Part shown: in pieces, positions 11,806 to 22,988 of the stretch
Position numbering within the stretch: position 1 is the first letter of the stretch
Layout: the number at the start of each line of letters is the position of its first letter
Source of the DNA: Echinarachnius parma
Lineage: Eukaryota; Echinodermata; Echinoidea; Clypeasteroida; Echinarachniidae
Assembly (NCBI GenBank): GCA_037951105.1
Contig: JBAMJV010004014.1
Span: 186,001 to 250,000 of the forward strand
Direction: 5' to 3'
Length of the DNA stretch: 64,000 nucleotides
The notes under the pieces: generated by a model
What the model was told of the DNA's origin: nothing
The model's input: the letters and a program-made list of their open reading frames with translations, nothing else
Databases searched by the model: none
Translations under genes and position numbers: made by a program

Positions 11806-12753
11806 TTAACTTTTTGTGTTTCTTTTTGGTTTCGGATTGCGTTCATGGACATCGATTCCTAATACCTCCTTCTTTGCACTGACGTCAGAACACTTCCCGT
11901 CCCACCAAGTCTTGAAATCCGTCACTCTCCTCCTCAAAGATGTCTCCGGGTGCGCGTGCATGTGAACGAACTTGCGCAACAGGAAGCACATGTTAACTTC
12001 TTGATTGACCATTATGAAGACACGCGAAAGGCAGTTGATCTTGGTGTCTGCGTGCCAATCGAAGAACTTCTGGTATCGCGCGCCGTCGGCGTCCAACGCG
12101 CGCACGTAATCAACGAAATCGCGCATCGTGGTAAAGTCCTGAAGGTAGATGAATGAGTTGCGCGGAAGCGTGCGTTCGTAGTCCTCTCGTTTCGATCCGT
12201 AGACAATCGGCACGAGCCCGCGCTCTAGTCCCGTGCGCCACGCCTTCTCGGTTATGTAATCGCGGCACTCGCTGTTTTCGAACGCGAGATAAAATTTGTA
12301 CTGCTCGAGCGTTTTGTCAACCAATGCGTCATCGAGACGCCCAAGGTCACCGCACTTTCCGTATGTATCAATCGGTAGGTATATTTGTAGCTCTTTGACC
12401 ATTGCGCCGCGTGTCCAGGAGAGCAGGCGACAGTTGGATGCCATCCAGGTGATGAGTTTTGTCTTGTTGCTGGGAAGGTTCGGGACACGCCCCCGTCTCG
12501 CCTCTGTATAGCAATACGGGAAGTGCAGATCCGAGTCATGAAAGAAGGTCATGGTAAGGTTGTAGGGGTTCTCTGTGCCGTGTGGTGGCGCGTACTCGGG
12601 GTCATGTTGTGGACTCTCGCGGGAGTACAACATCCACAGCTGCCCCGGCGGTCGCCTGGCCATTAGGTCGTCCAGCTGCAAACCTCTGTGCAGACCAGAA
12701 ACGATAATCAAAATGTCCGTCTGTCCCATAATGGTGACGTAATGGAAGGGCAC
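11806..12753 (-). CDS. Alpha-1,3-fucosyltransferase-like protein (GT10), catalytic domain
   Basis: GT10 enzymes transfer fucose from GDP-fucose to N-acetylglucosamine on glycans in the Golgi lumen. This 315-residue frame has the signature YKFYLAFENSECRDYITEKA, the most conserved GT10 motif, at about residues 153-172. Before it lie RPPGQLWMLYSRESPQHD and NPYNLTMTFFHDSDLHFPY, the usual acceptor-side blocks, and after it GLVPIVYGSKREDYERTLP and NSFIYLQDF. The C terminus (residues about 235-315) is cysteine-containing and ends basic. The frame is open from 12786; the first ATG is at 12753, so the true start lies upstream in another frame. The transmembrane anchor and stem are the frames at 12708-13148 and 13142-13489. 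The region is distinctly GC-richer than its flanks. The fold looks intact, but linkage to the stem needs frameshifts. Confidence 0.9.
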   Translation of the reverse strand: MPFHYVTIMGQTDILIIVSGLHRGLQLDDLMARRPPGQLWMLYSRESPQHDPEYAPPHGTENPYNLTMTFFHDSDLHFPYCYTEARRGRVPNLPSNKTKLITWMASNCRLLSWTRGAMVKELQIYLPIDTYGKCGDLGRLDDALVDKTLEQYKFYLAFENSECRDYITEKAWRTGLERGLVPIVYGSKREDYERTLPRNSFIYLQDFTTMRDFVDYVRALDADGARYQKFFDWHADTKINCLSRVFIMVNQEVNMCFLLRKFVHMHAHPETSLRRRVTDFKTWWDGKCSDVSAKKEVLGIDVHERNPKPKRNTKS

Positions 12754-13148
12754 GCGAATCTGTTCCTCTGCATCAGGCTCTTCGCATTATTGCCCAAGAT
12801 ATGTTCACACAGATGCGCGCAGTACTTCACGATGCGGACGACGCACTCCTTCTCCGGTGACGTCAGAGCACGGTGTAATTTCTGCACCAATCGACTGTCG
12901 CGTAAGCTATCATCTGACATCTCCTTTAAGATGTCACCAACGTTAAAATTGAGGACTTCGTCTTCGACATGTTTGATGCTTCGGTTTAACACGTACCTCA
13001 TTCTATTCATAGTAGACCAGGGTCCATAACCTGACGCGCTGGACGACGTATTTCCACTCTGGGTACGCTCATCTTCGCCTTCAATCGGGTCTTCCTGATT
13101 CGAATTATTAACGGATGCGTGTCGGACTGATGATGGGCCGACTAACAT
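12708..13148 (-). pseudogene. Stem region of the fucosyltransferase-like gene, out of frame with both neighbours
   Basis: This 146-residue frame sits between the anchor and catalytic frames. Residues 1-45 are acidic and serine-rich, as expected of a Golgi stem. Residues 46-125 look alpha-helical, with NRMRYVLNRSIKHVEDEVLN and ECVVRIVKYCAHLCEHILGN. It overlaps the catalytic frame by about 80 bases (12708-12786); the switch must fall there, because the catalytic frame has a stop at 12787-12789. At the other end the anchor frame stops at TAG while this frame begins at an overlapping ATGTTAG. It has no domain of its own. Either the gene is a recent pseudogene or the two shifts are assembly indels; a bicistronic reading is unlikely in an animal. 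Confidence 0.55.
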
Positions 13149-13489
13149 AAGATGTAATCCAAATCGGATTGCAAATCATCATCGGAATAAGATACCTGCC
13201 TGCGTGCATCATCTCTTGTCTCCACATTAGCGTCCAACAAGGTTAGTTCTCGCATCAGATGCTCGGACCGTGTCCGATCTACTGTCCTTACATCCCCCGG
13301 TAAACTACTCCCTTTCCAGCGTCCAACTGGTGACGGAATCTGCCATTTTGATATGTAGTTTGACAGCAGACCAGCAGAGAATACTACGACGAACCCCGCG
13401 AGCACAAGAGCCGTCCAGAAGATGACGTAGTCCCTCGCCATGCTGCTCGTCGGACTACAGGCTAGACTTAATAAAGACGGTTGTTTCAC
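13142..13489 (-). pseudogene. Membrane anchor of the fucosyltransferase-like gene (5' coding part)
   Basis: This 115-residue frame starts at ATG 13489, with a second ATG at codon 17. After a short N terminus it has one strongly hydrophobic segment, FWTALVLAGFVVVFSAGLL, at about residues 24-42. The rest is a polar, acidic tail. This is the layout of a type II Golgi glycosyltransferase: cytosolic tail, signal anchor, then stem. Its position just 5' of a GT10 domain on the same strand supports this. The frame stops at 13142-13144, seven bases into the next open frame. It was chosen over reading it as a separate small gene because anchor, stem and catalytic parts follow in the expected order without gaps. 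Confidence 0.6.
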
Positions 13490-14580
13490 TAAGCCTGCGT
13501 CTGACTATTAGATCATAACTCCATTTAAATCCAAGGTATACATTAACGGGTCGACGGTACACATTTGCAAGAGATTCGTAACAAAACATTGTTTGTTGAA
13601 TGTGTCACGTAATTTAGGTCCCTATAGTAAAAAAAATATATATATGGTTGTTATACCCCTTTTTCGGTACTACAAAACGTTCATTAGAATTGAAGGATAA
13701 TCATCTTGTACTTGTAAGCGTATACTTATACGCTTTTCAGTTTTTACTTTCCAAATTCTTTGACAAAGAAAGAAGACGCGAAAACACGTCACATCCAGTG
13801 ATGTTGCAAAGTAAAATTAAGATGCAGTCTCATGAACTCACCGTAGATATAACGGGCTTCAACTAAACATTATCACTCTACCCGTAGAACACCGTCGTCA
13901 AGCACCTATACGATTTTTTTTTTTAATGACGTCACACTTCTCCACTCTATGTAAGTTTAATTTTATATTTCTGTTTTAAACATATTATTATAAATGTAAT
14001 AGACTGCTGAAAACTGCGTATCCGCTATGAGTCAAAGTAATTAAGCAGCCGAGCTATCGAATCTAGGGGCTGAAATGACAAGTACATTATACTGTAGACA
14101 GAAAAGCCCATCTCGTCGTAGAGAACGGGTGAAAACAAAAACTCGTCAAAGAACCCTCAAAACATTGGCTGATTTTTCGGACTAATTATACTGTTACATA
14201 AGAGCTAAATATACTACATAAAACATGTGGGAGAGAGCGGGAACAGGTACAGGCTAGGATGAACACGAACAAACCAGGTGCACTAACGGGCGATGGCGAG
14301 AGTCCGCGAGACTAATTAAAGTAAATTTGTTTTTCTGTAATTTGTATTTATATACGGACTTGCTGATAATCAGCCTGACGGCTGATAGCGAGTTTGTATG
14401 CCCGTGTTTAAATAACAAACACACGTTACCTTTATACTATATAAAGGCGATCTGACTATTAACATTACAAAGACCACTTTACTTTTTATATTAATAATTA
14501 TGAGAGATTAGTTTACTGGTAAACGGACCTTATTATAAAGACCCCCTGTCTATAAAGACCACCTGTACCTGTGCATATAA
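13490..14580. other. Upstream region of the fucosyltransferase-like gene, non-coding
   Basis: No gene was found. Around 14524-14600, CGGACCTTATTATAAAGACC and CTATAAAGACCACCTG resemble degenerate subterminal sequence of pogo/Tigger-type elements, comparable to 43211-43320. No promoter motif is specific enough to call. Confidence 0.4.
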
Positions 14581-14604
14581 GTACCACCTTTATATCGTCG
14601 GTCG

Positions 14605-15090
14605 GCAAATGAAAGGGCATTATGACGCTATCGATAGCAAAAACCGATACATGTTTTTTTTACAAGTAAAGGAAATTTTCATTATATTTCATATATTATG
14701 AGTAAATTAAGTTGTGTGCTTAATACATGATGAAGTGATAAGAAATAAACGCCGTGTTTGGTTTACAGGTCAAATCTATGTTTTAAAACGAAGAAAATGA
14801 ACTTTTATTACACCGCCCTTATTACGCGCAAAGCAAAGTCCAAAGTGCGCACGTATAAAAGGGCGATTTGCATATCGCCCTTTCATGAGCCGATTTCGTA
14901 TGCATAATCACCGCGCATACGCATGATAAGAAGGACATTATCGCGCGCGTATATGACGGGCCAAACATGACATAAGTATGTACAACTATACATCGATACA
15001 TCCACGGTGTAGATGTACGGTTTTGACCAATCGGGGCGCAGGAAACTATACAACTATTGGCCCGTCATACGCGCGCCCTTATTAAACGTG
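14605..15090. repeat. Degenerate repeat with GGCAAATGAAAGGGC end and a small inverted repeat
   Basis: CGTCGGTCGGCAAATGAAAG at about 14599 is the reverse complement of the segment ending near 20728, so the same element end occurs twice in opposite orientation. Inside, CGCGCGTATATGACGGGCCA (about 14952) and TTGGCCCGTCATACGCGCG (about 15058) form a hairpin arm pair about 90 bp apart. The spacing and borders of the whole element are unclear. Confidence 0.5.
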
Positions 15091-15664
15091 TATTGTAGGG
15101 ACATACATTATTTTGGCATACTAATTTATACTACGTGTTTAATAAGGGCATTTTATAATCGCTGGTGACAAGCTGATGTTGTCGTGAACATCATGATAGA
15201 GGCATGAAAAGTTCTAATGAATAAAAATAAATTAAGAATATTTTTGACGTGTACATAAAAGGACCTTTTCCTGAATGGTATTATGACACGATTTAACAAT
15301 TTAACAATTTACGTTACTAGAATTGCATTTATTTACATAGCTTTGTTGCATAAACGATGCTATTTTAATTGTTGTACATAGAATATTACGAATTCGCAGA
15401 AATGTGACATAATTTCAAGTTGTGTGTATAATAGAAGTCAAATTAGACAAGTTTTGTTGTAATTGGTTGTTTTTGAAGGGCTTAGTGGGGAATGTCTTAA
15501 TTAGCATTTATAATAATGTAATATTTTGTTGAAATGGTCATTTAAACTAATATGTCTTCATACTACTTAGCCAATTCATTCCGGGGGTCTAAAGAGCGGC
15601 ATTTTTTGAAAGTCGGGTATCTTTAGAGCAGCAATCGGGTGTGAAAACGGGTTTTTTTTTTCTT

Positions 15665-16271
15665 CAAGTGGCCAGGTAAACCAAAACGCATGTTATCTTC
15701 CGTCAACTATTTGTAAACCATTTGACCCAACATATTTTGTATATTTAAAAACATTGTATTAGTTATTTGTCGCCATAGTGCTAGCCCCCCCCCCCCCCCC
15801 CGACCTCTGATAACCTCTCCCGAGTAAAATTGTATTGTTGACTGGTTGTGACATCAGTCCCATCAGTCATTCACTACTTAGTTACAAATAACATCACATG
15901 GTTGAATACAATACCAACTCACACACCTTCAATGTCAATAGCAGTTGCTTTGTCAGAAGAAGGGCACTGTCTAAGCTATTGTTTGGAGGCGTGCAGGGCA
16001 TGCTTTTGTGTGCATGATCTTTCTGTACTTTCATCTAATTTGCTAATCTCATGGTAACTGACCAGTGATTGACAGATGATGTCACCACCAGTCAACAATA
16101 GAATTCACTCTGGAGGGTTTTTTTTAGGAGGTGGGGCTTAGCAACATGAAGAAACATAAATGATACAATATTTAAAAATATACGAAACATATTTTTAAAA
16201 TTTCGAAAACAAATTACAAATGTGTAAACCAATATACAGGAGTAAACATGCATTTGGTTTTCAAGACCCCT
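15665..16271 (+). mobile_element. Long-arm TTAA MITE, family B, diverged copy
   Basis: This is homologous along its length to 17800-18425. Shared landmarks are a central GAATACAATACCAACTCACA segment, the arm segment GACCAGTGATTGACAGATGA, and CTCTGGAGGGTTTTTTTTAG followed by GGAGGTGGGGCTTAGCAACA in the right arm. The right end is GACCCC then T and TTAA (16272-16275). The left end has decayed. A C16 tract (about 15787-15802) has replaced part of the left arm. Confidence 0.75.
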
Positions 16272-16311
16272 TTAAGCGGCAAATATCCGTTTTACATTAT
16301 ACATGAGTGTA

Positions 16312-16334
16312 CCGCCCCCCCCCCCCCCCCCCCC
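16312..16334. repeat. C homopolymer tract
   Basis: A run of about 20 C residues (ACCGCCC onwards) is followed by TGCCCTCCCGGG. It is one of more than ten such tracts in the window. Confidence 0.9.
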
Positions 16335-16799
16335 TGCCCTCCCGGGCATCCATCGTTGTCGTGGTGAAAACATTCCTCGATACAGCACTTGCCACTTATC
16401 AAAGCTCCGACACGAATTACCAGTCAATCGGCTTCTGTTTCAGACAATGTTTTAACAAATGAGGACGATGTTATTCACTCAGGTATATTTATTTCTGATG
16501 TAAGCGATCACCTAGCGTACAAACAATTCCGATTCTTTTATTAAAAAACGTGCAATAACTGATGCAAATATTGCTATATTTTGCCATAAACTAAGTAATG
16601 TTAAATGGCCTTCTCAATATGAGTGTTACAATACCTTTTTAGCAATTTTTGTGTCGTTATACGATGAATGTTTTCCCATAGTAAATATATATAGAAAAAA
16701 AATACATGTTAGAAACCTTGGTTTCATTCTCATTTAAAACTATGTCAAGGAAGAAGTTGAATTTGTATAAACGATAGATTTTTAAAAATCCCTCTGATA

Positions 16800-17795
16800 G
16801 AAAGTATACAAAGATGAGAAACAAGTTCACGTTTGAGTCTCGTAAAGCAGAAAGAAAATATTATGAATTTAAATTTAAAGTTACTATAGGTAATATGTCT
16901 GCTACATGGAAGGTTATAAACAATTTACTTGGTAAAAAAAGAAATCATCAAATGCAAATTTTGTAAGTGATGCATATTTCAATTCCAGACCATGAAATTG
17001 CTGATAGTTTTCATGATTATTTTGTAAATGCTGCATCCAATTTATTGAAGGAATCGGTACAGTCATGATGTTAATTCTGGTTGTCATTTTAATGTCTCAT
17101 TTAATTCCCAATCCATGTTTCTTGTTCACCCGTAAGTTCTCGTGAGATTATTGATATCATTCTCGGAATGAAAAGTGCAACAAGCCCAGGATTTGAGGAT
17201 ATTTCAATTTCTGTTGTGAAAAGGGTAATACATTTAATAGCTGAACCTCTATGTCGAATTTTTAATTTTTCTTTTTTTGCATGGCATCTTTCCTACCTAA
17301 ATGAAAATTGCTAAAGTTATACCGATTTATAAAAAAAGGTGATCATAGTTTATTTCCGAATTATCGACCATTTTCTTTATTATCCAAATTTTTAAAGATC
17401 TTAATTGGAAAGATGTATGTATAATTCAAATTTATTCAAAAAAATGATTTGTTATTTTCTAATCAGTTTGGCTTCAGGCCTCAACACTCCACCTCTTCAG
17501 CACTTATAGAATTTATTCACCATATAACATGTGCTTTGGATGCAAAACTATTTTCAATAACCTTATTTCTAGATTTAACAAAGTAATTCGACTGCCGGGA
17601 ACATTATATTTTGATAAATAAATAAAGACCATCCCCACCAAGATTCTTTTATCTTTAATTATGGCCCCTTCTCATATTCCTATCTCACTTATTTGTATTG
17701 TACAATCTTTATATTTATGTATTATTTATTTGTTTTGTTTTACATTGTAAATTATTTCCTTGTTTTGGTGTTATGAGTCAATAAATGAAATGATA
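16800..17795 (+). mobile_element. Degenerate LINE with reverse-transcriptase remnants and 3' tail
   Basis: No long frame survives, but reading across frames shows a LINE polymerase. The segments are MRNKFTFESRKAERKYYEFK near 16815, then TWKVINNLLGKK, DHEIADSFHDYFVNA, and EIIDIILGMKSATSPGFEDI. Next come AKVIPIYKK and PNYRPFSLLSKF near 17360, FSNQFGFRPQHSTSSALIEF near 17460, and a decayed FLDLTK motif near 17570. Then follows an abrupt change to a 3' untranslated region with CCTTGTTTTGGTGTTATGAG and AATAAATGAAATGATATT. The palm domain downstream of the first catalytic aspartate is deleted. The wording is of the CR1/Jockey/Rex kind. The family B MITE has inserted at the end of the tail. Confidence 0.8.
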
Positions 17796-18429
17796 TTAAA
17801 GGGGCCGTGCAACCCAAATGCATGTTGTCCTCTGTTCATCTGTATTAGTGTACACATTCAATATTTGTAAACGGTTTGAACCAAATATGTTTTGTATATT
17901 TTTAAACATTTTATCATTTATTTGTCTTCATGTTGCTAAGCCCCACCTCCTAAAAAACCCTCCAGAGCAAATTCTATTGTAGACCTGCAGTGACATCATT
18001 TGTCAATCACTGGTCAGCTACCATGATTAGGCTAATAACAATAGCATCACACGGTTGAATAGAATACCAACTCACACAACTTCAATTACAATAGCTGTTG
18101 CTATGTCAGAAGAAAAGCACTGTCTAAGCTATTGTATGGAGGTATGCAGGGCATGTTTTTGTGTGGATGTTCTTTTTGTACTTTCATCTTTTGTTAATCC
18201 CATGGTAGCTGACCAGTGATTGACAAATGATGTCACTGCAGGTCTACAATAGAATTTGCTCTGGAGGGTTTTTTAGGAGGTGGGGCTTAGCAACATGAAG
18301 ACAAATAAATGATAAAATGTTTAAAAATATACAAAACATATTTGGTTCAAACCGTTTACAAATATTGAATGTGTACACTAATACAGCTGAACAGAGGACA
18401 ACATGCATTTGGGTTGCAGGGCCCTTTAA
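17796..18429 (+). mobile_element. Long-arm TTAA MITE, family B
   Basis: TTAA at 17796-17799 and 18426-18429 flank a 626-bp element. Its arms are about 210 bp each and nearly complementary. For example, CTCCTAAAAAACCCTCCAGA on the left pairs with TCTGGAGGGTTTTTTAGGAG on the right, and GCAACCCAAATGCATGTTG pairs with CAACATGCATTTGGGTTGC. The ends are AGGGGCC and GGCCCT. The central spacer has CAACTCACACAACTTC. No coding potential was seen. Confidence 0.9.
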
Positions 18430-18471
18430 ATGAAAGGATGAAGCCAGCTGATACCGCGACCACACACAACT

Positions 18472-18495
18472 GGGGGGGGGGGGGGGGGGGGGGGG
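18472..18495. repeat. G24 tract
   Basis: An uninterrupted run of 24 G residues is followed by AGGGAGGGG. It could form G-quadruplex structures and its length is probably unreliable in any assembly. Confidence 0.95.
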
Positions 18496-18889
18496 AGGGA
18501 GGGGTCACAAAGATGTTGAACTTAACTCTAAGTTGGACTGAACTATTACGGAAAGCCATGACTTGTGTAGCCCGAAATAAAATATCAACGCTTTTAGACT
18601 GTCATATATATATTTTACATCAAAAACATGGAATCTCCTTGATAATAGAAAATAATAAGAATATTTTATGCCTTTGAAAAAGGACTTTTAAAACAACTTT
18701 TCAAAGAACCTAATGCCTCTTAAAACATTTTACGTCCAACTTAGCGATACATTCAACTAATGATTGTTGTGAAACACCCTCCTGGGGGAGGAATTGTGGT
18801 ATATTGCCTTGAGGTAGCTGCTGTGTGGATGTGGAATCTTATATAAATTTATCTCCAATAGTTATTGAGATTCATTATGTCACTGCTAT

Positions 18890-20340
18890 ACTATTGTCGG
18901 CAACTAGATTAATTTTGCATGAATTATGACATTACAGACGGTACAGAAAGCTTGAGCAAAAAATAATACTCACATGTGAATGTATTTTACACTCCTTTTC
19001 TGATATAGAGAAAAGTTTTTTTTTTTTTTTAACGGCAAAACAATATTACTTATGATGTCACGAAGTCAATTGGTTAACACATCCATAGTTCCATCAGGAT
19101 CCTTTCTCGTATATATGAGTATATATATGCACTATTCGGTAATGTATATTCATAGCTGGATGAAATATCAAAGATTTTTTTCTTCCAAAGTGGCTACCCT
19201 AATTTGCATAAATGTACGCTGAACAATACGGAAAGAAAACAAACTTTGTTCATAACATTCGAATATCTTCCACTCTGCGTTTGTCAGTATAACTATAAAG
19301 ACATTGAGTTAAGTTTTATTTTGGGGCATAACAAAGTATCATCATTACATTTTACATGTAATGAAAATGCAGTCTTACGCAAATATCTGGTCTAATTTGC
19401 ATATTATGACGTCACAAACTCAACTAGTCGCCTTTATCTGTAGCCTGATATTTATCTTTAGCTTTATGTTTAACCTTTTCAACCTTATAACAAAACATGG
19501 AGACACTAGACGTTATTGTATTTATATTAATGGATGAAATATCAAATATGATTTTTTTTTCAAAATGGCTACCATAATTTGCATAAATTTGCATAAGATG
19601 ATACGGAGAGAAAATATGAATGATATCTTCATATTTCAATGTATTTTACTATTTTGCGTTTCTGATATAGAGACAGTAATACAAATTTGATTTGGGGGTA
19701 TAATGTAGCATTGATCATCATCATATGCAATGAAATTCAGTTTTTATGCAAATTTATGTCATAATTTGCATATTGTGACGTCACAAATTCAACTGGCCAC
19801 GTCATGTATAATTCGATCACGATCACTGACTCTTACAGCATCAAAATAGTGACACTATGTGTTCATATATCTTACTTGCTGTAAGAAATATCACATATAA
19901 TATTTGTTCAGAAAAATCTACCCGAATTTGCATAAATTTGCATAAAAAGATGCGGAGGGAAGGTATTACTATTGTTATCACATTGAGATGAATTCCACTC
20001 TGCGGTTCTGATATATAGATATTGACTAACGTTTATTTTTCAGGTAATATCATGATATAATCATCATTATATCTAAAGAAAATGGAGTTTTATGCAAATT
20101 TATGGCCAATTTGCATATCATGACGTCACAAAGTCATATGTCACCTCACGAATAATTTTAACATCATCCTTAACCCTTACAACATGAACAAAGAGAGAAA
20201 AAAAATGTAAAAGTAGATTTATTGATGGATGAAATATCATAGATGATATTTTTACAAAATGGCTTCCCTAATTTGCATAAATTTTCATAAATTTGCATAA
20301 ATGTGCATACAGATTATATCTGGAAAACTTGTTGATTATG
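18890..20340 (+). repeat. Large tandem repeat, about 356-bp period, with octamer and CRE-like motifs
   Basis: At least four diverged units occur. The TGAYGTCAC motif recurs at about 19052, 19408, 19777 and 20121, giving spacings of 356, 369 and 344. Each unit contains, in order, GGATGAAATATCAAA, a T run, AATGGCTACCCTAATTTGCA, TAAATTTGCATAA, a CACTCTGCG/CTGATATAGA segment, TATGCAAATTTATG, and AATTTGCATATTRTGACGTC followed by ACAAA. ATTTGCAT is the octamer (POU factor) core and TGACGTCA is the consensus CRE. No coding frame spans a unit. Confidence 0.85.
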
Positions 20341-20459
20341 TGAACATATCTTATGCTATGATACGCCTTTAAAAAAAACACAATTATGATCTTCAAGGAG
20401 ATGCTCTTACACTACACACTGCATAGACGTATGCGCCCTTCAACACAGTACGGTATAGG

Positions 20460-20730
20460 GAGTGCCCTTTCATTTGCCGAAATTCACTCCACTTTGCGAA
20501 TGTGAAGAAGGGCGCGCGCGATAGTGCCCTTTTAATTGCCGAAATCGCGCAGTTTGGCGATATCGCCCTTTGATTATTGGGGATTATCTCCGGATTTCGG
20601 GCAAATCTGGAAAATTTGAAAACATCATTGGAAAGGTATTTTGATACTCTATCCGAATATGCAAAAAAACGAAAAACGATATTTTTCGATACTATCGCCC
20701 AAACTGCCCTTTCATTTGCCGACCGACGTT
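20460..20730. repeat. Repeat with two GCCCTTTCATTTGCCGA motifs
   Basis: GTGCCCTTTCATTTGCCGAA (about 20461) and CTGCCCTTTCATTTGCCGAC (about 20704) lie at the two ends in direct orientation. Variant GTGCCCTTTTAATTGCCGAA lies between them. The right end matches the reverse complement of the segment near 14600. It is probably a DNA-transposon remnant of unknown class. Confidence 0.55.
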
Positions 20731-21130
20731 AATTTGTAAGCTGGATAATTCTTTCACCAGTCAAATGTATTCACATCATATAGGGTTGACTAGAGCATTG
20801 CCCATATATAACATCAATATCATACGAAAGGGCTATGCACATGTATTAAAAACAAACATACCAAATACCATAAACCAACAAAATTGTATTGCTAATTACG
20901 GTCAGCTTCGAATAAAAATGTATCAAACTAAATTTGCAATTCAAACATAAAGAGAAACTGACCAGAAATTTATTGTGATTAAAAAAGGGCAAATTTTTCA
21001 TAAATGATATGTATAGTTTGCATAACACTAAACAGATAGGCCTATTGCATTTGAAAGCGTTGTAATAACCTAAATAAAGTATGTTAATATAACGATATCG
21101 TATGGCAATATATTTACATGACAAGATAAA

Positions 21131-21607
21131 CCCCTCACAAAAAGTTCCGCAATTCAAGTTTGAGCGTTAATAACTCTCCCAATATTATCTTACATGAATT
21201 TGGTATCATTCATAAGTCTGTTTATTCCTCTTAACATTGATACCCCATTTGTAATGGTTATGTAATTATGGAATGTGCATTACTCCTAATGGGGCTAAGT
21301 CAAGATTGAAATGTTGCAAAATGAATTGTTATTATGTGGCCATTCACACACACGTGAATCTTCAAACAAACAAAGAATTCCCATAAACAATAACGTTGTA
21401 TTTTGCGATATTCCGATCTTGACACGGCCCCATATTCAAGTCTACCGCACATTCCATAAATTTACATAATCATTACAAATAAGGCATCAATGTAAAGGGG
21501 AATAAACAGGCTCGTCAATTATATAAAATTCGAGTAGGATAATTACATAACAAATTATATAATATTATCAATGCTCAAACTTGAATTGCAGAACTTTTTG
21601 TGAGGGA
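21131..21607. mobile_element. Fold-back MITE, about 475 bp
   Basis: The left end CCCTCACAAAAAGTTCCGCA and the right end GCAGAACTTTTTGTGAGGG are complementary, and the pairing continues inward for most of the element. TTCAAGTTTGAGC pairs with GCTCAAACTTGAA, TCTGTTTATTCCTCTTAAC with a decayed GGGGAATAAACAGG, and ATGGAATGTGCATTACTCC with CGCACATTCCATAA. CCCTCAC ends recall Tc1/mariner-type MITEs, but a TA target duplication is not clear. No coding potential was seen. Confidence 0.8.
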
Positions 21608-21739
21608 ATTATCATATGATTAAGAAACTGATAACGATTACACAATTATTAATATGAAAGACAATAATGAATGTACAGTATTATGTTTTCCCTGAAACAA
21701 AATTGGAGATTAGAAAATATATCATGATTTTTTTTTCAA

Positions 21740-22230
21740 GTTACTTTCCGAATATATCTTTTCTAAAAACTGATTTTCGAAAAAGAGGACAATAAAGAAA
21801 TGGGTCGATAGTTATTTAAATCGAATTACTTGTCACTCACAAACGAATGACCATAGCAATTTTCATATACTTAGTTGGATACCTACCAAATAATAAAGAC
21901 AAATCAAAATATGAACGTGAGGATCGACAACGGAATATGTAATACCTTTTCAAATAAAAGTATCTGTTTCATCACGGCCTGAACTTTTCTTAGTATCTAG
22001 TTTTGATACAATATATATACAAAGTCATATCTATGAGCATAAATCAACAAAATGCTTATTCAATGGGGGAATGTAATCAGCAAGATTTTCACTAATCCCT
22101 AGGATCCTCACAAATCTGATCATTATACTAAATTTGTTTATGTCAGGTTTATTATTACTAACATTCATTGCCTGTTTGATAATTTTCCAAGTATTGTCCA
22201 TATCATGTGTATATAATACCAACATACATT
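21740..22230 (-). mobile_element. LINE reverse-transcriptase fragment
   Basis: Frame 22225-22031 reads NTWKIIKQAMNVSNNKPDIN and later ENLADYIPPLNKHFVDL, the region just before LINE RT block 1. Continuing leftwards on the minus strand, DLNNYRPISLLSSF (about 21838-21797) is RT block 1 itself. Stops separate the pieces. The catalytic blocks are not present. It is of the same broad kind as 16800-17795 but a separate, inverted fragment. Confidence 0.75.
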
Positions 22231-22489
22231 TTTTTCAAAATATATTATATTTTCCAAACGAATTATCTTATTCAAAATATTCTTTTAATATTTATATTTC
22301 ATTTTGATGGTTCTGGGCCTGCTAATTCATATCCATAAAAAAATTATTTTCCGATTTATCAAAAGTAATATTGATTGAGTGACCCAAGGAAGCCTCGGCG
22401 TTTTTTTATTTTTGTATAAGTATTAGTCATGTCTCTTTGTTTAGGTATACAAGTATATAATTGGTACAAGACGGCTCCCTCTAAAACAT

Positions 22490-22745
22490 ATAGGTTTCAA
22501 ACATGTCTTTTTAAAAAAAAACATGTGAATGTGATGTTGTATTTTAATAACGATTCAATATAATAGAGAGAGCATCAACAACTATTTAAGAACCTCTTTG
22601 GTGTATATTTAGAAAATGTGTAGCCATTATAGCATTTTTTTTAATATTATGAAATAAACGTGGGCCACACATTTATTCCAATCGGATACATTGATTAATC
22701 TTTCAGCTTTTTTTGAACTGATTTTGATCAAACTTATTTCTGACT
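22490..22745 (-). mobile_element. Truncated family A TTAA MITE
   Basis: The internal part of family A is recognisable: GAGAGAGCATCAACAACTAT, then TTATTCCAATCGGATACATT, then AACTGATTTTGATCAAACTT. Both TTAA ends are missing. Confidence 0.7.
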
Positions 22746-22781
22746 AGAGCATCAGAAGCTTATGCCACGAAATTATCTCAC

Positions 22782-22988
22782 GGATTGAAGGTCATCGACT
22801 CATCGTGATCACCACTAGGGGCAGCCAAAGCTATCAACGATAGACCATTCATAGAATCTTCATCTGCGGCTACGCAAACTACCAGTTCATATTTGACAAT
22901 AAGGACGCCGACGGCCTGTTCATTCTCGATAACCTCTGGGTTCTTCGCATCGTCAACATTGACAGCATCCCCGTCAGCACTCCGAAGC
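22782..22988 (-). CDS. Candidate internal exon (possibly of the FN3 gene)
   Basis: On the minus strand a good polypyrimidine tract (ATCCTTCCCTTTACGCATCG then TCTTAG) precedes an open segment that ends at CC|GTGAGA, a strong donor. The 69-codon segment reads LRSADGDAVNVDDAKNPEVI, then GVLIVKYELVVCVAADED and APSGDHDESMTFNP. The G-x-L-I-x-K-Y-E-L-V-V stretch could be a beta strand of an FN3-like or membrane-proximal extracellular domain. As bounded, the exon is phase 2 at both ends, whereas the FN3 exons are phase 1. An alternative acceptor at AACCCAG|AG would give phase 1 at the start. It lies downstream of three FN3 exons on the same strand. The function is not recognised. Confidence 0.4.

Noticed and set aside
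11950-12539. Several 64-95 residue frames inside the fucosyltransferase region
   Set aside because: They are shadows of the GC-rich GT10 coding frame.
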